NCBI RefSeq assembly: GCF_026239695.1
Contig: NZ_JAPIVS010000001.1
Location: 496,001-560,000 of the forward strand
Direction: 5' to 3'
Source: Pedobacter sp. MC2016-15
Lineage (GTDB): Bacteria > Bacteroidota > Bacteroidia > Sphingobacteriales > Sphingobacteriaceae
Length of the DNA stretch: 64,000 nt
Positions 42,727 through 50,967 of this stretch are shown piece after piece; positions within the stretch are counted from its first letter, which is position 1, and each line of letters begins with the position of its first letter. A program made the position numbers and the translations under genes. Under the pieces are notes generated by a model, which saw only the letters and a program-made list of their open reading frames with translations, was not told where the DNA came from and searched no databases.

Positions 42727-44151
42727 TTATTCAGGAAATCCAAACAGCGATCGTTCCCTGATGATCGCCGCCACCTTTGCAGGCACATAATCTTCCCAGC
42801 CAGGTGCATTCTCTTTCACCAGTTCCAGTACATTGTCCGTTTGCACATGCAGATTGTTCACATTGTAATCTTTGATGTCTTCAATCTTATCATTCACAAT
42901 CAGGTACTCAAACAAATCCAGCAAATGTGCCGGAGGAGAAAAACGCTGTGAGTTATAAACCACACCATCACCCAGTGTCGGATAGATAAACAGCTTTACC
43001 TTTCTGCTGAACAGCGTCGCAAATGCTTCCAAGATACCGCCCTGCAGGTACTGGTAGTGTTTTTCATTAAAGATAAATTCCAGGTTGGGATAGCCCAGCA
43101 CCACCCCCATTTTTAAGGTAGTAATACTGGACAGGTAAGCTACCAGTTTATAATATTCATGGAAGTTGGAAATCATTACCGTTTGCCCAACCGAGCAAAG
43201 TATATCTACGCGGTCTAAAAAGTCTTTCTCATTAATTTCCGCACTATCATCTGCCCCGCGTTCTTTCAGCGCCTGCAGCGTAAGCTCTGTTAACACGATC
43301 ACATTTTCGGCATCTACATCAGGCTCATCTTTGAAACGCTCCAGTCCCGTATTGATCATATCCATATGCACATTGATCAAAGGGCGGAAGCGTCCGCGGA
43401 CAATCATAATGTGTTTCTTGTACAAAACTTCTGAAGGCTGTAAATTTTTACCATCGGGACCAAACACCGCTGCGTCCGACAAACCGTATTTCACCAGGTG
43501 CAGACTCATCAGCCTGTTGTCCACATGCGCAAAGCCAGGCCCTTCAAAGCGGATCATATCAATCTGGATACGGTCCCTGCTCAGGTCGTCCAGCAGGGAA
43601 AGCAAAAATACCGAAGGTGATTTTTGATAGTTGAAACAGGCATATACCAGGTTCACCCCTAAAGTACCTACGGCAGCATGCTGCAAACCAAGGTCATTGT
43701 CCAGCAGTTTCACGTGTAAAATCACATCGTGAAACTCACCATTGGGTTCCATCTGAAAACGGATGCCCATCCAGCCATGGCCCTTATTGGTTTTTTGATA
43801 ATTTAATGCGGAAAAGGTATCAGAAAAGGCAAAGAAAGTAGATGTATCCCCTCTTTTGGAGGCCAGGCGTTCGATCACCAGGTCATACTCATGCCCCAGC
43901 ATCGCGATCAAACGTTGTTCACTTACATAACGTTTTACCTGCTGGGCACCATAAATTGCATCGGAGAAAGCCATATCATAGGCAGACATCGTTTTCGCGA
44001 TAGTGCCTGCTGCCGCACCTGCTTTAAAAAAGTTGGCTGCTACATCCTGCCCTGCACCAATTTCGGCAAATGATCCATAAATTTGGGGGTCAAGATTGAT
44101 GGCCAGGGCTTTCTGCTTTGTTCCAATGTATTTATTGTGAATATTTTCCAT
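42727..44151 (-). CDS. Large conserved protein of unknown function
   Basis: A 474-residue soluble protein without a signal peptide. It begins MENIHNKYIGTKQKALAINL and has conserved-looking segments such as YGSFAEIGAGQDVAANFF, TFFAFSDTFSA, GHGWMGIRFQ and VNLVYACFNY. As I recall, close relatives occur in many Bacteroidota and are labelled inconsistently in databases (for example as TonB receptor or adenylyltransferase), but none of those motifs is visible here: no signal peptide, no beta-barrel pattern, no HxGH. I do not know what it does. It is transcribed alone, with a promoter element and a terminator. Confidence 0.85.
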   Translation of the reverse strand: MENIHNKYIGTKQKALAINLDPQIYGSFAEIGAGQDVAANFFKAGAAAGTIAKTMSAYDMAFSDAIYGAQQVKRYVSEQRLIAMLGHEYDLVIERLASKRGDTSTFFAFSDTFSALNYQKTNKGHGWMGIRFQMEPNGEFHDVILHVKLLDNDLGLQHAAVGTLGVNLVYACFNYQKSPSVFLLSLLDDLSRDRIQIDMIRFEGPGFAHVDNRLMSLHLVKYGLSDAAVFGPDGKNLQPSEVLYKKHIMIVRGRFRPLINVHMDMINTGLERFKDEPDVDAENVIVLTELTLQALKERGADDSAEINEKDFLDRVDILCSVGQTVMISNFHEYYKLVAYLSSITTLKMGVVLGYPNLEFIFNEKHYQYLQGGILEAFATLFSRKVKLFIYPTLGDGVVYNSQRFSPPAHLLDLFEYLIVNDKIEDIKDYNVNNLHVQTDNVLELVKENAPGWEDYVPAKVAAIIRERSLFGFPE

Positions 44152-44197
44152 GTGTGTATAAAGGTAACGGTACGGGCTCTTATCTATATCTGATCAA

Positions 44198-44205
44198 CAA
44201 AAGTA
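44198..44205 (-). promoter_or_regulatory. Candidate -7 promoter element for the gene at 42727-44151
   Basis: The minus strand reads TACTTTTG, an exact TAnnTTTG match, 46 bases before the ATG. A -33 element was not found. Confidence 0.45.
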
Positions 44206-44312
44206 ATACTATTTAATCGAAAACCAGTTTATCCTTCTATTACAACGTTATGAGAAGGATTTTGTTGGCACAGGATTTTTAAACAAATTTCTTTCTTAGC
44301 TTTATCGTCCAT

Positions 44313-45215
44313 ATGAAAACACTTCAGTTCTTATGCTTACTCCTGATCCCGGTTTTTACAGCTAATGCACAAACTATTGAAAACAACGAGCTTGTCATTG
44401 GAAAAGTTGACAGCATACACTCAAAAATCTTAAACGCAAACAGAAAGATCTGGATCTACCTTCCCGCTTCTGCCCGCAAAACACCATATAAAAAACAACA
44501 TTACCCGATCATCTACCTGCTTGATGCGGAAAGCCATTTCAGCTCCCTTACCGGAATGATCCAGCAGTTCAGCGAAGTTAACGGCAACAAGGTTTTTCCG
44601 GAGGCAATTGTTATTGGTATTCCCAATGTAAACAGGTCGCTGGATCTTACCCCCACCAACGCCCTGACCGGCCCTGACGGCAGAACCTACCCTTCATTTA
44701 AAAATTCAGGTGGTGGGGAAAAATTTCAGGCCTTTATAGAAAAGGAGCTCATGCCCCATATCGATTCGCTGTACGCTCCATCAAACCATAAAACCATCAT
44801 CGGGCATTCATTTGGAGGTTTGACAGTGATGAACATCATGGTACATCATCCGAATTTATTCAATCGTTATGTAGCTATCGACCCAAGTATGTGGTGGGAT
44901 AGCCGCAAATTGCTGAATGAAACAAAAGTCGCTTTAAAGGATAAAAAATTTGATGGGAAATATCTTTTTGTAGGTGTTGCCAATACCATGCCTCCGGGCA
45001 TGACCACCACCCAGGCCGTAAAAGATACCTCAGGTACCACAGGGCATATCAGGGCCATCCTGTCGCTCAATGAGGCCCTGCAGAACAGAACAGCAAATGG
45101 CCTGAGCTACGATTACAAATTCTATCAGAATGACGACCACGGTTCAGTGCCGCTCATCGCAGAATATGATGCCCTGCATTGGCTATATAAAGGATATAAA
45201 AAGCAGCTTAACTGA
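44313..45215 (+). CDS. Secreted alpha/beta-hydrolase, esterase D/IroE-like
   Basis: A 300-residue exported hydrolase. The signal peptide ends near TANAQ (residue 20). The esterase fold has YPIIYLLDAESHF, the nucleophile elbow GHSFGG with Ser166, and a C-terminal His in DDHGSVPL as the likely catalytic base. It resembles the putative-esterase family that includes siderophore esterases such as IroE and Fes, but no siderophore genes are beside it. Its natural ester is unknown. Its last 8 bases overlap the convergent SUMT gene. Confidence 0.9.
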   Translation: MKTLQFLCLLLIPVFTANAQTIENNELVIGKVDSIHSKILNANRKIWIYLPASARKTPYKKQHYPIIYLLDAESHFSSLTGMIQQFSEVNGNKVFPEAIVIGIPNVNRSLDLTPTNALTGPDGRTYPSFKNSGGGEKFQAFIEKELMPHIDSLYAPSNHKTIIGHSFGGLTVMNIMVHHPNLFNRYVAIDPSMWWDSRKLLNETKVALKDKKFDGKYLFVGVANTMPPGMTTTQAVKDTSGTTGHIRAILSLNEALQNRTANGLSYDYKFYQNDDHGSVPLIAEYDALHWLYKGYKKQLN

Positions 45216-45972
45216 CCATTTTCACCTGATTATACTGATAAAACAGCTCCCTGGCTTTCACTACGTCACCGATGACGATAATCGCCGGGTTGCTCAGCCC
45301 TTCTTTCAATGCTGCCTTCTGCAGATCCTGCACCTCACAGATCACCTGTTTCTGATGCGGCAGGGAGACATGCTGGATGATTGCAGCCGGTACAGCGCCC
45401 ATTCCGCTCTCCAGATAGGTTGCTGAAATTTCCGCCAGTTTCTTCATCCCCATATAAATGACCACTGTTGCAGAGCTATTCATCGCACATTTGAGGTCTT
45501 TTGATAAACTGCCATCTTTTTTTGTGCCGGTAATGATCCACAAACTTTCGCTGATCCCGCGGTGTGTCAAAGGGATATCCGCAAAACCCGATCCCTGCAT
45601 ACTGCTGATCCCCGGAATATATTTTGCCCTGATGCCCTGGCTCTCTGCAAAGAGTAACTCTTCGAAACCCCTGCCAAAAATAAAGGGATCACCACCTTTC
45701 AACCTCACCACCACCTTGTACTTCTGCGCATATTCAACAATCAGGTCGTTAATCTTTTCCTGCGGAGTGCAATTCCGATAAGGTTGTTTGCCTACATAGA
45801 TCATCTCGCAGCTTTCCGGTGCAATTTCCAGCAGTTCCTTATTACAAAGGTTATCATAAAGTATAACTTCCGCCCGCTTCAGTATGTTATGCGCTTTCAT
45901 AGTGATCAATTCCGGGTCGCCCGGCCCTGCCCCCACGATAAAAAGCCTGCAATCATCAATTAATTTCTCCAT
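45208..45972 (-). CDS. cobA: Uroporphyrinogen-III C-methyltransferase (SUMT), for siroheme
   Basis: A 254-residue SAM-dependent enzyme that methylates uroporphyrinogen III at C2 and C7 to give precorrin-2, on the way to siroheme. Motifs: VGAGPGDPELIT at the N-terminus, RLKGGDPFIFGRGFEE, IPGISSMQGSGFADIPLTHR, and YMGMKKL. It is a stand-alone SUMT without the dehydrogenase/chelatase domain of CysG. It is divergent from nirB, whose product needs siroheme, and shares its regulatory region. The start at ATG 45972 is preferred to a TTG eight codons upstream. Confidence 0.95.
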   Translation of the reverse strand: MEKLIDDCRLFIVGAGPGDPELITMKAHNILKRAEVILYDNLCNKELLEIAPESCEMIYVGKQPYRNCTPQEKINDLIVEYAQKYKVVVRLKGGDPFIFGRGFEELLFAESQGIRAKYIPGISSMQGSGFADIPLTHRGISESLWIITGTKKDGSLSKDLKCAMNSSATVVIYMGMKKLAEISATYLESGMGAVPAAIIQHVSLPHQKQVICEVQDLQKAALKEGLSNPAIIVIGDVVKARELFYQYNQVKMVS

Positions 45973-46037
45973 ATCCTTTAATATTTGATGTAACAAAGTT
46001 TAAATATGGATAAATAATATTACAAAAGCCATTATTT

Positions 46038-46053
46038 TATGATAAATGTCATA
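46038..46053. promoter_or_regulatory. Candidate Crp/Fnr-type operator between SUMT and nirB
   Basis: A perfect TATGA-N6-TCATA inverted repeat with the same 5-6-5 geometry as Crp/Fnr sites (TGTGA-N6-TCACA). It lies 66 bases before the SUMT start and about 170 bases before nirB. Two FNR-like regulators are encoded at the other end of the same gene cluster. Confidence 0.55.
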
Positions 46054-46225
46054 TTAAATATTGTTTTATTGATTTTTATACTACATTTGAATATCATAAA
46101 TCATATTTTTAAGGTGTTTATCAAATTTAACCTCAAATATTTATGATATATCAGATAAAATATCTTTCATACACCAATTTCAACAAGCAAAAACCTAAAA
46201 TCATACACTAAAAACTCCTATTTTT

Positions 46226-48751
46226 ATGAAACAACCAAAAGTCATCGTAATTGGAAATGGAATGGTAGGATACAAATTCTGTGAAAAACTCAGAGCAAAA
46301 TCCCAGGCATTTGATATTTTAGTTTTTGGTGAAGAGCCCCGGAGGGCTTACGATCGTGTTCATCTCAGCGAATACTTTTCCGGTAAAACTGCCGAAGACC
46401 TGTCCCTCTCTACCGAAACATGGTATGAAGAACAAAATATTACCTTACTGCTGGCTAACCCGGTAATAAATATAGACAGGGAGATTAAAGTAGTATATGC
46501 CGCCGATGGAATGGAATACTCCTACGATGTGCTGGTCTTCGCTACAGGCTCAGGGGCTTTTGTGCCAAGCATTCCCGGTATTGAGAAAGAAGGTGTTTTT
46601 GTGTACCGCACGCTGGAAGACCTCGACCTGATCAGTTCATATGCACAAAAGTCTGCCACAGCAGCAGTAATCGGTGGCGGCTTGCTGGGACTCGAAGCCG
46701 CAAAGGCGCTGATAGATCTCGGAATTGAAAACACGAGTATCGTAGAGTTTGCCCCACGCCTGATGCCAAGGCAGATTGATGCTGCCGGCAGCGACATGCT
46801 CCAATCTAAACTGACAGCACTCGGACTGCAGATCCACCTGAATAAAAACACGAGTAGCATTGAGGGAGAGGGAGCAATCGGTGCCCTGGCCTTTAGTGAC
46901 GGTACATCGCTGCCGGTAGATATGCTGGTGATTTCTGCCGGGATAAAACCACGCGATGAACTGGCAAAAGCCTGCGGCATTGAAACCGGGCCGAGAGGCG
47001 GAATCCTGGTCGACCAAAACATGCAGACCAATGATGCTTCTGTATTCGCCATTGGCGAATGTGCCTTATATGATGGGATGATCTACGGATTGATCGCACC
47101 GGGCTACGAGATGGCCGAAGTACTCGCATCCAACCTGTGCGCAATGAGCAAAACCTTTACAGGCTTTGACATGAGCACCAAACTCAAACTCATCGGTATT
47201 GATGTCGCAAGTTTTGGAGACAACTTTATCTCTGAGCCAGACTGCCGCACGATCATCTTCGAGAATAAACACAAAGGCATCTATAAACGCATCAACATCA
47301 GCAACGACGGGCAGTATCTCTTAGGAGGCGTACTGATTGGCGACGCTGCAGATTACAACATGTTGCTGCAAACCGCCAACAACAAGATGGTACTCTCGGA
47401 AAATCCCGAAGAACTCATCCTGGGTAGTCGCGGGGAAAAAGATGGTGCAGCTTCAGGAACAGGCATTACCGCCTTACCGGATGCGGCATTGATTTGCAGC
47501 TGCGAAGGAATCAGCAAAGGCGATATCTGCGCGGCAGTAGCCGATGGCAGCTGCGAAAACCTCGATGATATCAAAAAATGTACAAAAGCGGGTACGGGAT
47601 GTGGTGGATGCGTACCCATGATCAAAGACCTGGTCACTTACACCTTGAAATCTCAGGGGAAATATGTCAAAAACGTCATCTGTGAACACTTCAACTACAG
47701 CAGACAGGAGCTTTTCGACCTGATCCACATCCATCAGCTGAAAAGTTATGATGAAGTACTCGATGCATTTGGGAAAAATGACGGATGTGAAGTCTGCAAA
47801 CCCCTGGTTTCCTCACTGCTCGCCAGTCTCTGGAACGAGATGATCCTTAAAAAAGGTAATGATGTGGCGCAGGACAGCAACGACCGCTTCCTGGCCAACA
47901 TTCAAAAGGGGGGCTCCTATTCGGTTGTACCACGCATCCCGGGAGGAGAAATTACGCCCGACAAACTGATTGTGATCGGCGAAGTCGCTAAAAAATATAA
48001 CCTCTACACCAAGATAACGGGCGGTCAGCGTATTGATATGTTTGGTGCACATCTCAACGATCTGCCTCTTATCTGGGAAGAGTTGATTGCAGCAGGCTTT
48101 GAAAGCGGACACGCCTACGGCAAGGGACTGAGGACGGTAAAAAGCTGCGTCGGCAGCACCTGGTGCAGGTTCGGGCTTCATGACAGCGTCAGCTTTGCCA
48201 TCAGGATCGAAGAACGTTACAGAGGTATCCGCGCCCCTCATAAGTTTAAATCTGCCGTCAGCGGATGCATCCGTGAATGTGCCGAAGCACAAAGTAAGGA
48301 TTTCGGGATCATCGCCACAGAAAAAGGATGGAACCTCTATGTCTGCGGCAACGGGGGCAGCAAACCTCAGCACGCCCTGCTGTTTGCCACAGATCTCGAC
48401 AGCAAAACCTGCATCCGCTATATCGACAGGTTCCTGATGTTTTATATCCGCACTGCCGATCCGCTGACCAGAACAGCAACCTGGTTAAACAAGATGGAGG
48501 GCGGCATAGACTACCTGCGCAATGTGATCATCAACGATAGCCTCGGCATGGCCGCACAATGGGAATATGAGATTGAAAACCTGATCAGCGCCTACCAGTG
48601 CGAATGGAAAGAAGCTGTAGAAAATCCGGCCATCAGGAAGAGATTCTCTCATTTTGTAAATGCACCGGAAGAAAAAGACCCTACCATCGAATTTGTAGAA
48701 ATGCGCGGGCAAAAGAAAACCGCTGACTGGACCATATCTAACCAAGTATAA
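46226..48751 (+). CDS. nirB: Assimilatory nitrite reductase [NAD(P)H], large subunit
   Basis: An 841-residue cytosolic enzyme reducing nitrite to ammonium. The N-terminal half is an FAD/NAD(P)H oxidoreductase (VIGNGMVGYKF, FATGSGAFVPSIPG, VIGGGLLGLEAA). A BFD-like [2Fe-2S] domain around residues 415-465 has CSCEGISKGD and CTKAGTGCGGC. The C-terminal nitrite/sulfite reductase domain carries the siroheme/[4Fe-4S] ligands CVGSTWC (C-x5-C) and CIREC (C-x3-C). Length and order match E. coli NirB. nirD follows after 31 bases. Confidence 0.97.
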   Translation: MKQPKVIVIGNGMVGYKFCEKLRAKSQAFDILVFGEEPRRAYDRVHLSEYFSGKTAEDLSLSTETWYEEQNITLLLANPVINIDREIKVVYAADGMEYSYDVLVFATGSGAFVPSIPGIEKEGVFVYRTLEDLDLISSYAQKSATAAVIGGGLLGLEAAKALIDLGIENTSIVEFAPRLMPRQIDAAGSDMLQSKLTALGLQIHLNKNTSSIEGEGAIGALAFSDGTSLPVDMLVISAGIKPRDELAKACGIETGPRGGILVDQNMQTNDASVFAIGECALYDGMIYGLIAPGYEMAEVLASNLCAMSKTFTGFDMSTKLKLIGIDVASFGDNFISEPDCRTIIFENKHKGIYKRINISNDGQYLLGGVLIGDAADYNMLLQTANNKMVLSENPEELILGSRGEKDGAASGTGITALPDAALICSCEGISKGDICAAVADGSCENLDDIKKCTKAGTGCGGCVPMIKDLVTYTLKSQGKYVKNVICEHFNYSRQELFDLIHIHQLKSYDEVLDAFGKNDGCEVCKPLVSSLLASLWNEMILKKGNDVAQDSNDRFLANIQKGGSYSVVPRIPGGEITPDKLIVIGEVAKKYNLYTKITGGQRIDMFGAHLNDLPLIWEELIAAGFESGHAYGKGLRTVKSCVGSTWCRFGLHDSVSFAIRIEERYRGIRAPHKFKSAVSGCIRECAEAQSKDFGIIATEKGWNLYVCGNGGSKPQHALLFATDLDSKTCIRYIDRFLMFYIRTADPLTRTATWLNKMEGGIDYLRNVIINDSLGMAAQWEYEIENLISAYQCEWKEAVENPAIRKRFSHFVNAPEEKDPTIEFVEMRGQKKTADWTISNQV

Positions 48752-48782
48752 TCAACCCATTACCAACCTAAACTCAAACAAG

Positions 48783-49133
48783 ATGACAGATACATTAACA
48801 ACATGGTTAGAAGCTTGCCGGGTGGAAGACGCCGTAGAGAATGGCGGCGTATGCGTTAAAAACGGTGAAGAACAGATTGCGCTCTTCTATTTTACACGGA
48901 GAAACGAATGGTTTGCCACACAAAACGAGTGCCCTCACAAAAAACAAATGGCACTCAGCCGCGGCATGATCGGCTCAGCTACTGACGAACCTAAAGTAGC
49001 CTGCCCCTTTCATAAGAAGACCTTCTCCCTGCTTACCGGAGAATGTTTAACAGGTGATGAATGTGCGATAAAGACCTATCCCGTGAAAGTAGAAAACGGA
49101 TTGGTATATATCGGTACAAGCCCAAATTATTAA
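48783..49133 (+). CDS. nirD: Nitrite reductase small subunit, Rieske type
   Basis: A 116-residue partner of NirB with a Rieske-like fold. The four [2Fe-2S] ligands are present: Cys50 and His52 (CPH), Cys74 and His77 (CPFH). In some enterobacterial NirD proteins these ligands are lost, so this version may carry electrons rather than only stabilise NirB. It lies between nirB and a small exported protein gene in one operon. Confidence 0.94.
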   Translation: MTDTLTTWLEACRVEDAVENGGVCVKNGEEQIALFYFTRRNEWFATQNECPHKKQMALSRGMIGSATDEPKVACPFHKKTFSLLTGECLTGDECAIKTYPVKVENGLVYIGTSPNY

Positions 49134-49159
49134 GTTTTTAACCTCTCAAAAATTGACGC

Positions 49160-49576
49160 ATGCAGTTACAGAAATCTGCGGCCATCATTGGCTGCCTGCT
49201 CCTTACAATGTGCTATTTTAACGTCCGGGCACAATCAAGTCCATCCGGCACACAAGCCAAAGCGGTCTTATTCGACGGCTACCTGGTTGCGGGATATGTT
49301 GATCATGGCGGATTTATCAACTGCACGGGCCCAAGCATCAAATTCAGCAGAAAACCCTATGCGGTGTTACTGGGACTACTGCCCAGCCTCAGGATCAAGG
49401 AAGACAAGGTTGCTCCCGGCGCCACAAAAAACAGCGCCTTTACCCCTAACCTGGGTTTTGGGATCACCGCAGCCTTCCATCATCTGGCCCTGCAGCTGCC
49501 CTTTTATTATAACGCTAAAACCGCGGTAAAAAACGGCAAATGGAATCCAGGAATTGGCCTGGGCTATAAATTTTAA
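49160..49576 (+). CDS. Small exported protein, possibly outer-membrane beta strand type
   Basis: A 138-residue protein with a signal peptide (about residues 1-24, cleavage near VRAQS). The mature part has alternating hydrophobic strands, such as YAVLLGLLPSLRIKED, LGFGITAAFHHLALQLPFYY and a C-terminal NPGIGLGYKF that resembles a final outer-membrane strand. It is too short for a full porin. It sits between nirD and narK with gaps of 26 and 35 bases, so a role linked to nitrate or nitrite handling in the envelope is inferred from position only. Confidence 0.75.
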   Translation: MQLQKSAAIIGCLLLTMCYFNVRAQSSPSGTQAKAVLFDGYLVAGYVDHGGFINCTGPSIKFSRKPYAVLLGLLPSLRIKEDKVAPGATKNSAFTPNLGFGITAAFHHLALQLPFYYNAKTAVKNGKWNPGIGLGYKF

Positions 49577-49611
49577 ATACCCCGGGATGTTTCACGCTTA
49601 AAACCAAGATC

Positions 49612-50967
49612 ATGACAGCTACTTCTACTCCTCTTACCAAACTGAACATCTTCTCGCTTAAAGGCGTGCAGATGAAAACCTTCCATATCACCTGGCTCAC
49701 CTTCTTTTTCTGCTTTTTCGCCTGGTTTGGCATGGCTCCCCTTATGAAAATCGCCAGGGAGCAGCTGCATTTAACAAAAGACCAGGTAGGCAACATCCAG
49801 ATTGCTTCAGTTTCAGCAACGATTATCGCCAGGCTGCTCATTGGCAGGCTTGTGGATCAGTTTGGGCCCAAGCTCGTTTACACCTGGCTGCTGGTATTAT
49901 GCGCCATCCCTGTGTTGCTGATCGGCACCAGCCAGTCCTACACCTCATTTTTACTGTTCAGACTCGCGATAGGTGTCATCGGCGCCTCTTTTGTCATTAC
50001 ACAATTCCATACTTCCATCATGTTTGCCCCGGTGATCAAAGGGACAGCCAACGCCACTGCCGGAGGTTTCGGCAATGCCGGCGGAGGAGCCGCAAATCTG
50101 TTTATGCCACTGATCGCCTCGGGTTTTACGGCTTTGGGATTCTGCAGTGCGGCCGACAGCTGGCGCTTTGCGATGATTGTACCGGGACTGATGTTGCTGC
50201 TCTGCGCGGTATTGTATTACAAGTATACCCTCGATACCCCGCGGGGTGATTTCAAAGACCTGCCGGACGAAGGACTGAAAACTAAACAAAACACTTTTCT
50301 GATCGCCGCAAAAGATTACCGCACCTGGATCTTAACGGTAGCCTATGCTGCATGTTTCGGCGTAGAAATTACGGTCGACAACTTTGCCCCCATCTTTTTT
50401 ACGGATTCCTTTGGTGCTACAATAGCTGTAGCCGGAATGGTAGCCGGGATCTTTGGATGGATCAATGTCTTTGCCCGTCCACTGGGCGGTATCGTTGCAG
50501 ATCAGATTGGTAAAAGCTACGGCTTCAATGGGAAGACGATGTTGCTGGCAATATTGCTGCTCATTGAAGGCGTCGGAATCATCTGGTTTGCAAAATCCGG
50601 CAGCATTGGCATGTGCATCTTCATGATGTTTGTTTTCGGCCTCAGCCTCAAGATGGCCAATGGAGCCACCTATAGCCTTGTTCCTTTTATCAATCCGCTT
50701 GCTGTAGGCAGCGTTGCGGGAATTGTTGGTGCCGGTGGTAATATCGGCGCCATGCTCATCGCCTTTATGTTTAAAGCGAAAGCTGTTCACGCCTCCAAAA
50801 CGATCACGGAAAACGGGGCCACAGTAGCAAAAGACCTGATCGATTATACCGCTGCCTTTACCCTGCTGGGTTTTATCATCCTCGGGATTGGCATCGCAGT
50901 GTTGATCTTCAGAACAGTAATGGCACAAAAAAGAGTTGGAATAGATGAACTGGCCCTCAGCAACTAA
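49612..50967 (+). CDS. narK: Nitrate/nitrite MFS transporter
   Basis: A 451-residue major-facilitator protein with twelve predicted helices. The two nitrate-signature motifs are visible: AGGFGNAGGGAANL in helix 5 and GAGGNIGAM in helix 11. The arginines expected in helices 2 and 8 for substrate binding fit IIARLLIGRL and NVFARPLGG. It imports nitrate for the reductase encoded next. Its 3' end overlaps the nitrate reductase gene by 23 bases, which suggests translational coupling. Confidence 0.95.
   Translation: MTATSTPLTKLNIFSLKGVQMKTFHITWLTFFFCFFAWFGMAPLMKIAREQLHLTKDQVGNIQIASVSATIIARLLIGRLVDQFGPKLVYTWLLVLCAIPVLLIGTSQSYTSFLLFRLAIGVIGASFVITQFHTSIMFAPVIKGTANATAGGFGNAGGGAANLFMPLIASGFTALGFCSAADSWRFAMIVPGLMLLLCAVLYYKYTLDTPRGDFKDLPDEGLKTKQNTFLIAAKDYRTWILTVAYAACFGVEITVDNFAPIFFTDSFGATIAVAGMVAGIFGWINVFARPLGGIVADQIGKSYGFNGKTMLLAILLLIEGVGIIWFAKSGSIGMCIFMMFVFGLSLKMANGATYSLVPFINPLAVGSVAGIVGAGGNIGAMLIAFMFKAKAVHASKTITENGATVAKDLIDYTAAFTLLGFIILGIGIAVLIFRTVMAQKRVGIDELALSN

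Noticed and set aside
42727..44151. Annotation as TonB receptor or nicotinate-nucleotide adenylyltransferase
   Set aside because: There is no signal peptide, plug, barrel pattern or HxGH motif in the sequence.
46144..46153. TGATATATCA palindrome upstream of nirB
   Set aside because: It is a perfect 10-bp palindrome but in very AT-rich DNA, and its half-site spacing differs from the stronger TATGA-N6-TCATA site; chance is likely.
47813..48373. Minus-strand ORF of 186 codons inside nirB
   Set aside because: It lies opposite the siroheme domain of nirB, whose motifs are intact. The antisense protein has no family features.
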